From Pseudomonas sp. B21-040 (GTDB lineage Bacteria; Pseudomonadota; Gammaproteobacteria; Pseudomonadales; Pseudomonadaceae), in contig NZ_CP087176.1 in NCBI RefSeq assembly GCF_024748695.1, positions 4,767,501-4,831,500 of the forward strand: a stretch of 64,000 nt of DNA, in the 5' to 3' direction. Below the pieces are notes generated by a model. The model was not told where the DNA came from. It saw nothing but the letters and a program-made list of their open reading frames with translations, and did not search any database. This document shows, piece after piece, positions 1 to 9,240 of this stretch. The position numbers were made by a program, and so were the translations under genes. How positions within the stretch are numbered: the stretch's first letter is position 1; each line of letters begins with the position of its first letter.

Positions 1-1221
1 ATCCAGCAGATCACCGTGAGTCGATTCGGCATCGCCAACCAGCGGCGACAGGCTGTTGGTCAGTTTCTTGATGCGGGCATCGAGAACGGCCTGAGCGTCC
101 GGCAGGCGAACTTCAGCAACCTTTTGACCCGTTACACGCTCGATCACTTGCAGCATGCGGCGCTCACGTGGAGTCACCAGCAGCAGTGCACGACCTTCGC
201 GACCGGCACGACCGGTACGGCCGATACGGTGAACGTAGGATTCCGGATCGTACGGCATGTCAACGTTGAACACGTGAGTGATGCGCGGAACGTCCAGGCC
301 ACGAGCAGCAACGTCGGTCGCCACAACGATGTCCAGACGGCCATCCTTGAGGGAGTCGATCACGCGCTCACGCTGGTTCTGGGCAATGTCACCGTTCAGC
401 GCAGCGGCTTTGTAGCCTTTGGCTTCCAGGGCGCTGGCCAGGTCCAGGGTCGCTTGCTTGGTGCGCACGAACATGATCAGGGCGTCGAAATCTTCCACTT
501 CCAGCAGGCTCAATACAGCCGAGGTCTTCTGGTCAGCGTGAACCAACAGGTGAGCCTGTTCGATCGCGGTAACGGTCTGAGTCTTGGTCTGGATCTTCAC
601 GTGTTGCGGATCGCGCAGATGGCGTTCGGCAATGGCACGGATCGACTGCGGCAGGGTGGCCGAGAACAATACGGTCTGACGGGTTGCAGGCAAGGCCTTG
701 AAGATAACTTCGAGGTCGTCCATGAAACCCAGTTTGAGCATTTCGTCAGCTTCGTCGAGGACCAGGTGATTCACGGTCGACAGGACTTTTTCGTCACGAC
801 GCAGGTGGTCGCACAGACGGCCCGGAGTGGCGACAACGATCTGTGCGCCATTACGGATTGCTTTCAGTTGTGGACCCATAGGGGCGCCGCCGTAAACGGC
901 CACAACGGTAACGCCCGGCATTTGCTTGGCATAGGTTTCGAAAGCGGTTGCTACTTGCAGCGCCAACTCACGGGTTGGCGCCAGGATCAGGGCTTGCGGC
1001 TCGCGCTTGGCAGGATCGATGCAATGCAGGATAGGCAAAGCGAACGCGGCGGTTTTACCCGTACCGGTTTGCGCCTGACCAATCATGTCCTGGCCGGCCA
1101 TGATGATCGGGATCGATTGCTGCTGAATAGCCGAAGGCTCTTCGTAGCCAGTCGCAATGACGGCTGCAAGAATATTCGGATTAAGATTAAAAGCGGCGAA
1201 GCCGCCGGTTTCCTGGGTCAT
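1..1221 (-). CDS. deaD: DEAD-box ATP-dependent RNA helicase (DeaD/CsdA type), C-terminus beyond window
   Basis: This is the N-terminal 407 codons of an ATP-dependent RNA helicase that unwinds structured RNA, typically in ribosome assembly and cold adaptation. Visible motifs in order are the Q-motif region (EEPSAIQQQSIP), Walker A AQTGTGKT, PTRELA, DEAD in VLDEADEML, SAT, then the second RecA domain with ARGLDVPRI and HRIGRTGRAGR. The start at 1221 is chosen because the protein opens with the usual short N-terminus before the Q motif. The reading frame stays open to base 1, so the C-terminal extension that would separate DeaD from other DEAD-box paralogues is not visible. The neighbouring order (helicase, crotonase, spermidine-synthase-like, class II DAHP synthase) resembles the P. 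aeruginosa PA2840-PA2843 region from memory. Confidence 0.93.
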   Translation of the reverse strand, partial: MTQETGGFAAFNLNPNILAAVIATGYEEPSAIQQQSIPIIMAGQDMIGQAQTGTGKTAAFALPILHCIDPAKREPQALILAPTRELALQVATAFETYAKQMPGVTVVAVYGGAPMGPQLKAIRNGAQIVVATPGRLCDHLRRDEKVLSTVNHLVLDEADEMLKLGFMDDLEVIFKALPATRQTVLFSATLPQSIRAIAERHLRDPQHVKIQTKTQTVTAIEQAHLLVHADQKTSAVLSLLEVEDFDALIMFVRTKQATLDLASALEAKGYKAAALNGDIAQNQRERVIDSLKDGRLDIVVATDVAARGLDVPRITHVFNVDMPYDPESYVHRIGRTGRAGREGRALLLVTPRERRMLQVIERVTGQKVAEVRLPDAQAVLDARIKKLTNSLSPLVGDAESTHGDLLD

Positions 1222-1642
1222 GGGTCTGCCTCTAAGTGCATCCGCAAAGACCCATGCTCCAAAGCTGCGCATGCCGTGTAAGACTCAAGAGTCGCCCTGG
1301 CTGCTTTGTCGGCGGGGATTTGCGAAAACGAATGAATGAAAAAGATTCGTCAAGGAAGAGTCCGCTGTGCGGACGTGCAGCCGAAGCTGACTTCGGGGAA
1401 TTGCGCTACCTAAACGCGGCCCGGTTAAAGGCCGGCGCGCACTATACCGGAATTCGCCCAAAAAGGGAGCATTATTTGTCGGAAAACTGACGGATACACC
1501 GTTGTGTCACAGGCTTTGCGGATAATCGTGCAGCAGTCTATTTTTCAAAGGCCCGGCCCTGCTGGCGATGGCGCTAAAACGGTTCACTGTTATCACGCAG
1601 ACCTGAGGTCTGACACACCCTTCCCTCCCGAGGAAATGCAGC
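1222..1642. other. Divergent intergenic region of about 420 bp
   Basis: This is the space between the helicase (leftward) and the crotonase (rightward). No convincing gene is seen. The half next to the helicase would form a long 5' leader. Cold-shock helicase mRNAs often have long leaders, so a regulatory RNA structure is possible, but no specific element was recognised. A purine-rich ribosome site (GAGGAA) lies just before the crotonase ATG. Confidence 0.4.
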
Positions 1643-2434
1643 ATGAATCAGCCCTGCTCCAGTCGTGTAACCCGTGAACGACGTGACCATGTGCTGCTGA
1701 TCGGCCTGGATCGGGTCGCCAAACGCAACGCCTTTGACCTCGACCTGCTCAACGAGCTGAGCCTGGCCTATGGCGAGTTCGAAGCGGACAACGAGGCGCG
1801 GGTGGCCGTGGTGTTTGGCCATGGGGAACACTTCACCGCCGGGCTCGATCTGGTCAACACCAGCGCGGCATTGGCCGAAGGCTGGCAAGCACCGGCAGGA
1901 GGCTGCGATCCGTGGGGTGTTTTTGCTGGCCCCCGCGTCAGCAAACCGGTGATAGTGGCCGCTCAGGGTTATTGCCTGACCATCGGCATCGAGTTGATGC
2001 TGGCCGCCGACATCAACCTGTGCGCCAGCAACACCCGCTTCGCCCAAATGGAAGTCCAGCGCGGAATCTTCCCGTTCGGCGGCGCCACTTTGCGCATGCA
2101 TCAATTGGCTGGCTGGGGCAATGCCATGCGCTGGTTGCTGACCGGGGATGAGTTCGATGCGCATGACGCCTTGCGTCTGGGGCTGGTGCAGGAAGTCATG
2201 GCCAGCGAGGACTTACTGCCAAGGGCGATTGAATTGGCCGAGCGGATTGCCCGACAGGCACCGCTCGGGGTACAGGCGACGCTGATGTCTGCCCGGCAGG
2301 CGCGCTATGAAGGAGAAACCGCTGCGGCACAGGGCTTGCCGGCGATGGTGAAGAAGTTGTTGAACAGTGAGGATGCCAAGGAAGGTGTGCGGTCGATGAT
2401 TGAGAAGCGACCCGGGATCTTCAAAGGAGTCTGA
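1643..2434 (+). CDS. Crotonase / enoyl-CoA hydratase family protein
   Basis: A 263-residue crotonase-fold protein of the size usual for enoyl-CoA hydratases and isomerases. The first oxyanion-hole segment is HFTAGLDL and the second is the FPFGGATLR stretch near residue 150. Substrate cannot be assigned, because crotonases also include dehalogenases, decarboxylases and isomerases. The ATG at 1643 follows a GAGGAA ribosome site. It is a single gene followed by a REP element. It sits in the PA2841-like position next to the helicase, and there is no beta-oxidation partner beside it to narrow the pathway. Confidence 0.85.
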   Translation: MNQPCSSRVTRERRDHVLLIGLDRVAKRNAFDLDLLNELSLAYGEFEADNEARVAVVFGHGEHFTAGLDLVNTSAALAEGWQAPAGGCDPWGVFAGPRVSKPVIVAAQGYCLTIGIELMLAADINLCASNTRFAQMEVQRGIFPFGGATLRMHQLAGWGNAMRWLLTGDEFDAHDALRLGLVQEVMASEDLLPRAIELAERIARQAPLGVQATLMSARQARYEGETAAAQGLPAMVKKLLNSEDAKEGVRSMIEKRPGIFKGV

Positions 2435-2458
2435 GATTTGTGTTGATGCGGATAATGC

Positions 2459-2526
2459 CATCACGGGCAAGCCATGCTCCTACAGGTTGCGCGTCCCCCT
2501 GTAGGAGCAAGGCTTGCCCGCGATGA
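2459..2526. repeat. REP/REPIN palindrome
   Basis: Two inverted copies of a GCGGGCAAGCC-TTGCTCCTACAGG-type unit face each other across a short spacer between the convergent crotonase and spermidine-synthase-like genes. The same unit recurs at 4826, 40522 and in variant forms elsewhere in the window. It fits the dispersed Pseudomonas REP family, non-autonomous repeats thought to be mobilised by a RAYT transposase encoded elsewhere. Confidence 0.85.
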
Positions 2527-2545
2527 GGCCATTGCAGACAACACA

Positions 2546-3301
2546 TTATGTCGCCGGACGAATCGCCTTGATCAACGACTGCAACGAATAACCCAATTGC
2601 GGCGCCAATCCTTCCGCCCTGGCCATCAAGCCGTCCATGTCCAGCACCTGATCCAGCTCCGAAGGCACGATCAAAATCACATTGCCCTCCTTCACCGGCA
2701 GCTCCCAGTAGTGCCGGTGATAAAGCCCGCGCAGCAACGCCGCACCCAACGGTTTGCCGTCGTCGGTGGCCCACTGATTGATCACCAGCCAGCCACCCGG
2801 ATTCAGGCGTTTCTGACAGTTCTCCAGGAAGCTCCAGGCCAGATGCCCGACACCAGGCCCGACATCGGTATAAAGGTCGACGAAAATCAAGTCCGCCGAC
2901 TCAGCGGTATCGAGCAGTTCCAGGGCATCGCCGACGCGGATATACAGGCGCGGATCATCATCCAGCCCAAGGTATTCGATTGCCAGGCGCGGGACGTCGG
3001 GGCGCAATTCGATCGCCTCGACATCTTCCAGCGGCAGGAACTTGAGGCAGGCCTGAGTCAACGTGCCCGCACCAAGGCCCAGAAACAGCGCGCTTTCCGG
3101 TTGTTCGTGGCACAACGCGCCAATCAGCATCGCCCGGGTGTAGTCGTACTCGAGCCAGCTCGGATCAGCGGTAAACACGCAGCTCTGTTCAATGGCGTCA
3201 CCGAACTCGAGAAAGCGGTAATCGGCCACTTCCAGCACGCGTATCACGCCGAACTCATCCTGTACCTCGGCGAGCAAATGCTCGACGCGCTCCTCAGTCA
3301 T
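2546..3301 (-). CDS. Spermidine-synthase-like methyltransferase-fold protein
   Basis: A 251-residue protein with a Rossmann fold of the polyamine synthase type: FLGLGAGTLTQACL is the glycine-rich nucleotide loop, EAIELRPDV is the acidic strand, and DLIFVDLYTD follows. The start at 3301 is preferred over an upstream in-frame codon at 3415 because AGGAGA lies at normal spacing before it. It lacks the N-terminal beta domain typical of full SpeE, so spermidine synthase activity is unproven. The family is often annotated only as spermidine synthase-like. It is convergent with the crotonase and divergent from the class II DAHP synthase. Confidence 0.75.
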   Translation of the reverse strand: MTEERVEHLLAEVQDEFGVIRVLEVADYRFLEFGDAIEQSCVFTADPSWLEYDYTRAMLIGALCHEQPESALFLGLGAGTLTQACLKFLPLEDVEAIELRPDVPRLAIEYLGLDDDPRLYIRVGDALELLDTAESADLIFVDLYTDVGPGVGHLAWSFLENCQKRLNPGGWLVINQWATDDGKPLGAALLRGLYHRHYWELPVKEGNVILIVPSELDQVLDMDGLMARAEGLAPQLGYSLQSLIKAIRPAT

Positions 3302-3463
3302 TTCGTCTCCTGAATCGTTACCGGGCCTGCATGCAATAAACAGCAGCGCACTTAAACCGCGAGGCGCGCGGCAAAGGCGCGATTGTCCGCGAAGCGACGG
3401 GAACAGGTCACGCACTAATTGCTGATAACATGACCGTCCGAGCGTAAAACACTAGAGAACGTG

Positions 3464-4810
3464 ATGAGCCAACCCTGGAGCCCTGACAGCTGGCGCGCCT
3501 TGCCGATCCAGCAACAACCCCTCTACCCTGACGCTGCGCATTTGCAGCAGGTAGAGCAAACCCTGGCCAGCTATCCGCCACTGGTGTTTGCCGGTGAAGC
3601 CCGGGAGTTGCGCCGTCAGTTTGCCGAGGTCACCCAAGGCCGCGCGTTCCTGTTGCAAGGTGGCGATTGCGCCGAAAGTTTCGCCGAGTTCTCGGCCGCG
3701 AAAATTCGCGACACCTTTAAAGTCTTGCTGCAAATGGCGATCGTCATGACCTTTGCCGCCGGTTGCCCGGTGGTCAAAGTCGGGCGCATGGCCGGGCAAT
3801 TTGCCAAACCGCGCTCCGCCAATGACGAAACCATCGACGGCGTGACGCTGCCTGCTTACCGTGGCGACATCGTCAACGGCATCGGTTTCGACGAGAAAAG
3901 CCGCGTGCCGGACCCGGAGCGCCTGCTCCAGTCTTACCACCAGTCCACCGCCACCCTGAACCTGTTGCGCGCTTTCGCTCAAGGCGGGTTTGCCGACCTG
4001 CATCAGGTGCACAAGTGGAACCTGGACTTCATCGCCAACTCGGCGCTGGCCGAGAAGTACAGCCACCTGGCCAATCGCATCGATGAAACCCTGGCGTTCA
4101 TGCGCGCCTGCGGCATGGACACTTCACCGCAGCTGCGCGAAACCAGTTTCTTCACCGCCCACGAAGCGTTGCTGCTGAACTACGAAGAAGCCTTCGTGCG
4201 TCGCGACAGCCTGACCAACGATTACTACGATTGCTCGGCGCACATGCTGTGGATCGGCGATCGCACCCGTCAGCTCGATGGTGCGCACGTTGAGTTCCTG
4301 CGCGGGGTGAATAACCCGATCGGGGTCAAGGTCGGCCCGAGCATGAACCCTGAAGACTTGGTTCGCCTGATCGATGTGCTGAACCCGGACAACGATCCGG
4401 GCCGCCTGAACCTGATTGCGCGGATGGGTGCCAACAAGGTCGGCGATCACCTGCCGCAGCTGATTCGCGCCGTGCAGCGCGAAGGCAAGCAGGTGCTGTG
4501 GAGCTCCGACCCGATGCACGGCAACACCATCAAGGCGAGCAGCGGCTACAAGACCCGCGACTTCGCGCAGATCCTGGGCGAGGTGAAGCAGTTCTTCCAG
4601 GTGCACGAAGCTGAAGGCAGTTATGCCGGTGGTATTCACATCGAGATGACCGGGCAGAACGTCACCGAATGCATTGGCGGCGCTCGGCCGATTACCGAGG
4701 ACGGGCTGTCGGATCGGTATCACACCCATTGCGATCCGCGGATGAACGCTGATCAGTCGCTGGAATTGGCGTTTTTGATTGCCGAGACGCTGAAGCAGGT
4801 TCGGCGCTAA
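3464..4810 (+). CDS. 3-deoxy-7-phosphoheptulonate (DAHP) synthase, class II
   Basis: Catalyses the first step of the shikimate pathway, joining phosphoenolpyruvate and erythrose 4-phosphate to make DAHP. The 448-residue length and the opening [15 protein letters not shown], followed by [14 protein letters not shown] and later [14 protein letters not shown] and [15 protein letters not shown], are hallmarks of the plant-like (class II) family. An in-frame GTG lies one codon before the ATG at 3464; the ATG has AGAGAA at better spacing. A class I enzyme is encoded at 18978, so the cell has two unrelated DAHP synthases. Confidence 0.95.
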   Translation: MSQPWSPDSWRALPIQQQPLYPDAAHLQQVEQTLASYPPLVFAGEARELRRQFAEVTQGRAFLLQGGDCAESFAEFSAAKIRDTFKVLLQMAIVMTFAAGCPVVKVGRMAGQFAKPRSANDETIDGVTLPAYRGDIVNGIGFDEKSRVPDPERLLQSYHQSTATLNLLRAFAQGGFADLHQVHKWNLDFIANSALAEKYSHLANRIDETLAFMRACGMDTSPQLRETSFFTAHEALLLNYEEAFVRRDSLTNDYYDCSAHMLWIGDRTRQLDGAHVEFLRGVNNPIGVKVGPSMNPEDLVRLIDVLNPDNDPGRLNLIARMGANKVGDHLPQLIRAVQREGKQVLWSSDPMHGNTIKASSGYKTRDFAQILGEVKQFFQVHEAEGSYAGGIHIEMTGQNVTECIGGARPITEDGLSDRYHTHCDPRMNADQSLELAFLIAETLKQVRR

Positions 4811-4825
4811 ACCGCGTTGAGCCCA

Positions 4826-4896
4826 TCGCGGGCAAGCCTTGCTCCTACAGGTTTTGAGTTGACCTCAACCTGTAGGAGCAAAGCTTGCTCGCGATT
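4826..4896. repeat. REP/REPIN palindrome
   Basis: Inverted pair of the TCGCGGGCAAGCC-TTGCTCCTACAGG unit in the convergent gap between the class II DAHP synthase and the YcaQ-like gene. It is the same family as the copy at 2459. The right arm has an AAGCTTGCTCGCG variant. Confidence 0.85.
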
Positions 4897-4904
4897 GCGT
4901 CATC

Positions 4905-6134
4905 TCAAACACCACTGAATTGAGCCAATGCCACTCTTAACCTGCTGGCACTCTCCCGCTGACAATTCAACTGCACCTGCGCAAGCCCCAACCAATCCGC
5001 CATCTGCCGCAGATTGATAGCCAAAGCGTGCATCCCTTCGTCATCCAGCCCCGGCTCTTCTTCATGCACGGCGTGCACCGCCAGCCGCCCCAACGCCCGC
5101 TCAGCCCGCAGATCCACGCGTGCGGCAATCCGTTCGTTGTGCAGGAACGGCAGCACGTAATACCCGTAAACACGCTTGTCTTGCGGCGTGTAAATTTCCA
5201 GCCGATAACGAAAGTCGAACAGCCGCTCGGTGCGACTGCGTTCCCAGACCAGCGAGTCGAACGGTGAAAGCAACGCACTGGACTCGACCTTGCGCGGTAC
5301 TTTCGGCTCAGGCAGGCAATAAGCCGGTTGCCGCCAGCCTTGCACCTGGCAGGTCAGCAACGCCCCGGCCTCGACCAGTTCCGCCAGACGCGGACGGCTG
5401 TCGGTCGGGCTCAAACGAAAATAGTCGCGCAGGTCCTTTTCCGTACCGACACCCAATGCCGTCGCTGCGTGCAATAACAGCCCACGCTGAGCCTCGGTTT
5501 CACTGAGCAATGGCTGCTGCAGAATCGCCGAAGGAATCACCCGCTCGGGCAAATCATAAAGTCGTTCGAAACCACGGCGGCCGGCAACCGTCACTTCTCC
5601 GGCGGCAAACAACCATTCCAGTGCATGCTTTTCAGCGCTCCAGTCCCACCACGGCCCTGCCCGTTCCTGACGGGTCGACAAGCTTCCCGCACCCAACGCC
5701 CCCAGTTGTTCAACCGAGGCCAATACCCGGCGGATCGTGTCCTGCTGCTCGCGCCCGAAACTCGCCAGTTGCTGATAGATATCTTCACCACGCGTTGCGC
5801 GCTGCATGCGCCAACGCATCAGCGGATACAGTGATAACGGCAGCAACGAGGCTTCATGTCCCCAATATTCAAACAGCGTGCGACGTCGACCCTGACTCCA
5901 GGCGGCCTGGTCTAGCAAATCGGAGGAGTAGTTACCGAGGCGGGAAAACAAGGGAAGGTAGTGCGAACGCACCAACGCATTGACCGAATCGATCTGCAGG
6001 ATGCCCAACCGCTCGATCAGTCGGTTGAGTTGCACCGGTTTGATCGTCGCTGGCGGCTGGCGCCCGTTGAACCCTTGGGCAGCCAGTGCCAGACGTCGAG
6101 CCTGTTGGTTGGAAAAGGACAGCGTTGCGGGCAT
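4905..6134 (-). CDS. YcaQ/AlkX-type winged-helix DNA glycosylase
   Basis: A 409-residue HTH_42-superfamily protein. E. coli YcaQ is known to unhook DNA interstrand crosslinks and excise bulky alkylated bases. The N-terminal part has LIERLGILQIDSVN, whose Q-I-D triad corresponds to the catalytic Q-phi-D motif of the YcaQ branch (Streptomyces AlkZ has Q-phi-Q). The aromatic FEYWGHEASLLP follows, and the C-terminal half has the LLSPFDSLVWER segment usual in the family. The start at 6134 has GGAGG at normal spacing; an upstream in-frame ATG at 6158 lacks this. It stands alone, convergent with the DAHP synthase. Confidence 0.85.
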   Translation of the reverse strand: MPATLSFSNQQARRLALAAQGFNGRQPPATIKPVQLNRLIERLGILQIDSVNALVRSHYLPLFSRLGNYSSDLLDQAAWSQGRRRTLFEYWGHEASLLPLSLYPLMRWRMQRATRGEDIYQQLASFGREQQDTIRRVLASVEQLGALGAGSLSTRQERAGPWWDWSAEKHALEWLFAAGEVTVAGRRGFERLYDLPERVIPSAILQQPLLSETEAQRGLLLHAATALGVGTEKDLRDYFRLSPTDSRPRLAELVEAGALLTCQVQGWRQPAYCLPEPKVPRKVESSALLSPFDSLVWERSRTERLFDFRYRLEIYTPQDKRVYGYYVLPFLHNERIAARVDLRAERALGRLAVHAVHEEEPGLDDEGMHALAINLRQMADWLGLAQVQLNCQRESASRLRVALAQFSGV

Positions 6135-6198
6135 GAATACCTCCGTGTCTGCTCGCAACCTACCTCACCAGAGAGGGGTTTGTGTAGCAATGGCCTCA

Positions 6199-6414
6199 TC
6201 ATTTATGCATCGGATCATCCCAGAACGGCCTGACCGATTCATGTTCCACATCCGCACGACTCATACCGATGTCCTTCAGTGCTTCATCGCTCAAACTCGC
6301 CAGCAGCTCGCGTTCACGATGAAGTTCGTACCAGCGACTAAACTTGTGCAGCAGATCAGATACCACATGGGTTGAGAATTTTTGTTCCGTTACAACCTCG
6401 TTATGACCTTTCAT
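6199..6414 (-). CDS. DUF1127 small basic protein
   Basis: A 71-residue protein with the DUF1127 (YjiS-like) C-terminal core, ELLASLSDEALKDIGMSRADVEHE, in which LSDxxLxDIGxSR is diagnostic. Family members are small, often RNA-associated or stress-related regulators in proteobacteria; the function here is unknown. A strong ribosome site (GGAGG) precedes the ATG at 6414. An open frame continues upstream to about 6900 but is antisense to the LysR gene and not coding. It is divergent from the LysR regulator at 6511, so that regulator may control it. Confidence 0.85.
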   Translation of the reverse strand: MKGHNEVVTEQKFSTHVVSDLLHKFSRWYELHRERELLASLSDEALKDIGMSRADVEHESVRPFWDDPMHK

Positions 6415-6510
6415 CTCGTTGTCCTCCGTTGGGGATGGCCCAAGTCTCGCGCCAGCGTTAAGATCAATCCAACGAATGTTTCTGATGGTAACCATCTCGG
6501 AGATTGATGG

Positions 6511-7365
6511 ATGTCGGCGTACCCCAGTATCGATACCGATGTGCTGCGCACCTTTGTCGCGATCGCCGACCAGGGCGGATTTACCCGCGCCGGTGAAATG
6601 GTCAATCGCACGCAGTCGGCGGTGAGCATGCAAATGAAGCGTCTGGAAGAGGACGTCTTGCAGCGCCAGTTGTTCGAACGCGATGGGCGTCAGGTCAAGC
6701 TGACCGCCGAAGGCCAGGTTTTGCTGGGGTATGCGCGGCGCATCCTCAAACTTCACAGCGAAGTCTTCAATACGCTGCGCGAACCGCACATGATTGGCAC
6801 CGTGCGCATTGGTACGCCGGACGATTACGTGATGCGCTTTCTGCCGGGCATTTTGTCGCGCTTCGCCAAGAGCTATCCGCTGATCCAGATCGAGGTTCAC
6901 TGCGAATCATCAAAACAATTGCTGCAACGTCAGGATCTGGACCTGTCCATCGTGACCCGCGAGCCCGGCACCGAAATTGGCCAGTTGCTGCGCAAGGAGC
7001 GCTTCGTCTGGGCCGAGGCGCAATGTTTCAACGCCCATGAGCAGACGCCCCTGCCCCTGGCGATGTTCAACAGTGATTGTTTCTGCCGCTTGTGGGCGTG
7101 TAATGCGCTGGATGCCATGGGCCGCGAATACCGCATTGCCTACAACAGTTCGAGCCTGTCAGCGTTGATGGCCGTGGTCAGTGCCGGCCTGGCCGTGACC
7201 GCGCAACTTGAAAGCCTGATCACGCCGGACATGCGCATTCTCGGTGCCGCCGAAGACCTGCCGCTGTTGCCGGAAGCCTGCATCATGCTCGTGCGCAACC
7301 TGCACAACCCGTCACCGATCACCGAGTGTCTGGCCGAACACATCGTCGATGGCTTCAAACTTTAA
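6511..7365 (+). CDS. LysR-family transcriptional regulator (LrhA-like)
   Basis: A 284-residue LysR-type regulator. The N-terminal winged helix spans residues 8-67 (DVLRTFVAIADQGGFTRAGE, then QSAVSMQMKRLEE), followed by an effector-binding domain beginning IGTPDDYVMRFLP. This opening of the effector domain resembles the LrhA/HexA group. It is divergent from the DUF1127 gene with about 95 bp between starts, a likely target. It is convergent with the TauE/SafE gene and overlaps its end by 11 bp. Confidence 0.88.
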   Translation: MSAYPSIDTDVLRTFVAIADQGGFTRAGEMVNRTQSAVSMQMKRLEEDVLQRQLFERDGRQVKLTAEGQVLLGYARRILKLHSEVFNTLREPHMIGTVRIGTPDDYVMRFLPGILSRFAKSYPLIQIEVHCESSKQLLQRQDLDLSIVTREPGTEIGQLLRKERFVWAEAQCFNAHEQTPLPLAMFNSDCFCRLWACNALDAMGREYRIAYNSSSLSALMAVVSAGLAVTAQLESLITPDMRILGAAEDLPLLPEACIMLVRNLHNPSPITECLAEHIVDGFKL

Positions 7366-8104
7366 ACGCGAGCATCACCGCACAGCCCACCAGAAAACCG
7401 CAGAATAACCCGCGCAGCAGTCGCTCCGGCAGGGCGTGGGCGATTTTCACGCCCCAACTGATGCTCATCAACCCGCCGACGGCCAAGGGCACACCGATCA
7501 GCCAGTCCACCTGATGGTGCGCCGCGTAGGTCACCAGGGTCACGCCGGTACTGGGTAAGGCCAGCGCCAGCGACAAGCCTTGCGCCACCACTTGGCTGGT
7601 GCCAAACACACTGGTCAGCACCGGCGTCGCCACCACCGCCCCACCCACTCCAAACAAGCCGCCCATGGTCCCGGAGGCTGCGCCAAGCACGCCCAGCCAT
7701 GGCCATGCGAAATGCATTTGCGTCGAGGCCGGCGTGCTGGCAGCGAACATTCGCACCAGGTTGTAGGCCGACAAGACCACCAGGAACGCGACAAAACCGA
7801 TCCGCATGGTGTGCGCATCGATGCCGACCGCCCAAATCGAACCGATCCACGCAAAACAGAACCCCATCGACGCCAAAGGCAAGGCGTGACGCAATTCGAT
7901 GCGATTGCGTTGGTGATAGCGCCACAGCGCCAGCATCACATTGGGCACCACCATCACCAGCGCCGTGCCTTGGGCGATCTGTTGATCGAGACCGAACAGC
8001 ACACCCAACAATGGAATGGCGATCAAGCCGCCACCAATGCCGAACAACCCGCCGAGGGTGCCCAACGCCGCGCCAAACACCAGATACATCACGAACTCGA
8101 TCAC
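7355..8104 (-). CDS. TauE/SafE family sulfite/organosulfonate exporter
   Basis: Multi-pass inner-membrane protein of about 249 residues with the two repeated family signatures, LGTLGGLFGIGGGLIAIP near the N-terminus and ASGTMGGLFGVGGAVVATP in the middle, marking the internal duplication. Family members are thought to export sulfite or C2 sulfonates. A GTG start at 8104 is preferred because AAGGGA lies eight bases upstream; an ATG at 8134 is possible but has no spaced ribosome site. It is divergent from the LysR gene at 8214 and convergent with the one ending at 7365. Confidence 0.85.
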   Translation of the reverse strand: MIEFVMYLVFGAALGTLGGLFGIGGGLIAIPLLGVLFGLDQQIAQGTALVMVVPNVMLALWRYHQRNRIELRHALPLASMGFCFAWIGSIWAVGIDAHTMRIGFVAFLVVLSAYNLVRMFAASTPASTQMHFAWPWLGVLGAASGTMGGLFGVGGAVVATPVLTSVFGTSQVVAQGLSLALALPSTGVTLVTYAAHHQVDWLIGVPLAVGGLMSISWGVKIAHALPERLLRGLFCGFLVGCAVMLAFKV

Positions 8105-8213
8105 AAGCGATTTCCCTTTTGTCAGGGTGTTCATCCTACGCAGTCGGCGATAGCGCGGAAACGCACAGCAACGCACAATGGCTGTGCCAACTTCGCACAA
8201 GCGCGGACACCCC

Positions 8214-9170
8214 ATGAACCCCAATCAATTGACCGAACAGCTCGGGCTTTTTCTGGATGTGCTGGAATCCGGGAGTTTTTCTGCTGCCTCGCGCCGACAT
8301 CCGCTGACCCCTTCGGCCGTGGCGCGGCGCATCGACAGCCTGGAAAAGGCCGTCGGTAGCCAGCTGTTCATTCGCAGTACACATGCCGTCATGGCGACCC
8401 CGGCAGGCCTGGCCTTTGCCGAGCGCGCGCGGCGAATTGTCGCCGAGCTTCGGCTGGCCCGGGCCGAAGCGGTGTCCCTGAGCAGTGCGCCAGAAGGCTT
8501 GATCAGAGTGGATGCGCCCGCGGCGTTCGGACGCCGGCATTTGGCACCGGTAATTGCCGACTTCCTGATGCTTTACCCCGGCCTCGATGTGCAACTGCAC
8601 CTGATCGACAGCTTTGTCGACATGCAAGGCTTGAACCTGGGCAAGGTCGATCTGGTGCTGCGCGCCGGGCAAATGGCCGACACCCGCCTGGTCGCCACAC
8701 CGCTGGCAAGCATGGTGCGTATTGCCTGCGCCAGCCCGGAGTATTTACAACGCCGCGGAGTGCCGACCGAGCCTGCGCAGTTAGTCGATCACGACGGCCT
8801 CGATTGGGACGGCTTGGCCCCGCCCTTCGCCTGGCGCTTCGAACGCGATGGGCAGATGCATCTGCACCGCCCGGCGCGGATCCGCATGAGCGCCAACAAT
8901 GCCGAGGCGCTGGTCTGCGGCGCATTGGCCGGACTGGGTATTGCCCACCTGCCGACCTGGCTGGCAAGCGAATACTTGCTGCGGGGTGAACTGCTGCCGC
9001 TGTTCTGCGAAAAGGGCCTGCCCAAACCTGAGTCCGCCGGCATCTATGCGCTGCGGCTGGCGCAACAGCCCAACTCACGCAGCCGTTTGCTGCTGGAATA
9101 CTTGAAGACGCGCTTCAGCCCGATTCCACCGTGGGACCTGGCGCTGCAAAGCACGCTGGACCGCCACTAG
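8214..9170 (+). CDS. LysR-family transcriptional regulator
   Basis: A 318-residue LysR-type regulator: winged helix at residues 7-65 (FLDVLESGSFSAASRR, then SAVARRIDSLEK), then an effector domain with the GLIRVDAPAAFGRRHLAPVI opening of the CrgA/AaeR-like subgroup. The ATG at 8214 aligns with the family N-terminus; a frame opening 12 codons earlier looks unlikely. It is divergent from the TauE/SafE transporter, which is the obvious candidate target. Ligand unknown. Confidence 0.87.
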   Translation: MNPNQLTEQLGLFLDVLESGSFSAASRRHPLTPSAVARRIDSLEKAVGSQLFIRSTHAVMATPAGLAFAERARRIVAELRLARAEAVSLSSAPEGLIRVDAPAAFGRRHLAPVIADFLMLYPGLDVQLHLIDSFVDMQGLNLGKVDLVLRAGQMADTRLVATPLASMVRIACASPEYLQRRGVPTEPAQLVDHDGLDWDGLAPPFAWRFERDGQMHLHRPARIRMSANNAEALVCGALAGLGIAHLPTWLASEYLLRGELLPLFCEKGLPKPESAGIYALRLAQQPNSRSRLLLEYLKTRFSPIPPWDLALQSTLDRH

Positions 9171-9176
9171 TCGAAA

Positions 9177-9214
9177 ATTATCTGGCGCATTAAAGATTCG
9201 CCCGCTAGATTCAT
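9177..9214. promoter_or_regulatory. Putative OhrR-controlled promoter/operator before ohrR
   Basis: The 38-bp stretch before ohrR matches the stretch at 9953-9990 before ohr at 30 of 38 positions by eye. Shared blocks include TTATCT, GCGCA, TAAA, ATTCGC and ATTCA. Such conservation of non-coding DNA in front of both the regulator and its target suggests a common operator and autoregulation. It is inferred from the sequence alone. Confidence 0.6.
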
Positions 9215-9240
9215 GAAGATTACCGATCAAGGCTTTTGAG

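Noticed and set aside
16..1281. A 421-codon open frame on the plus strand
   Set aside because: It is exactly antisense to the DEAD-box helicase, whose motifs are all intact; a shadow of GC-rich codon use.
6415..6900. N-terminal extension of the DUF1127 protein up to 6900
   Set aside because: It is antisense to the LysR gene and lacks a ribosome site, while GGAGG precedes ATG 6414.
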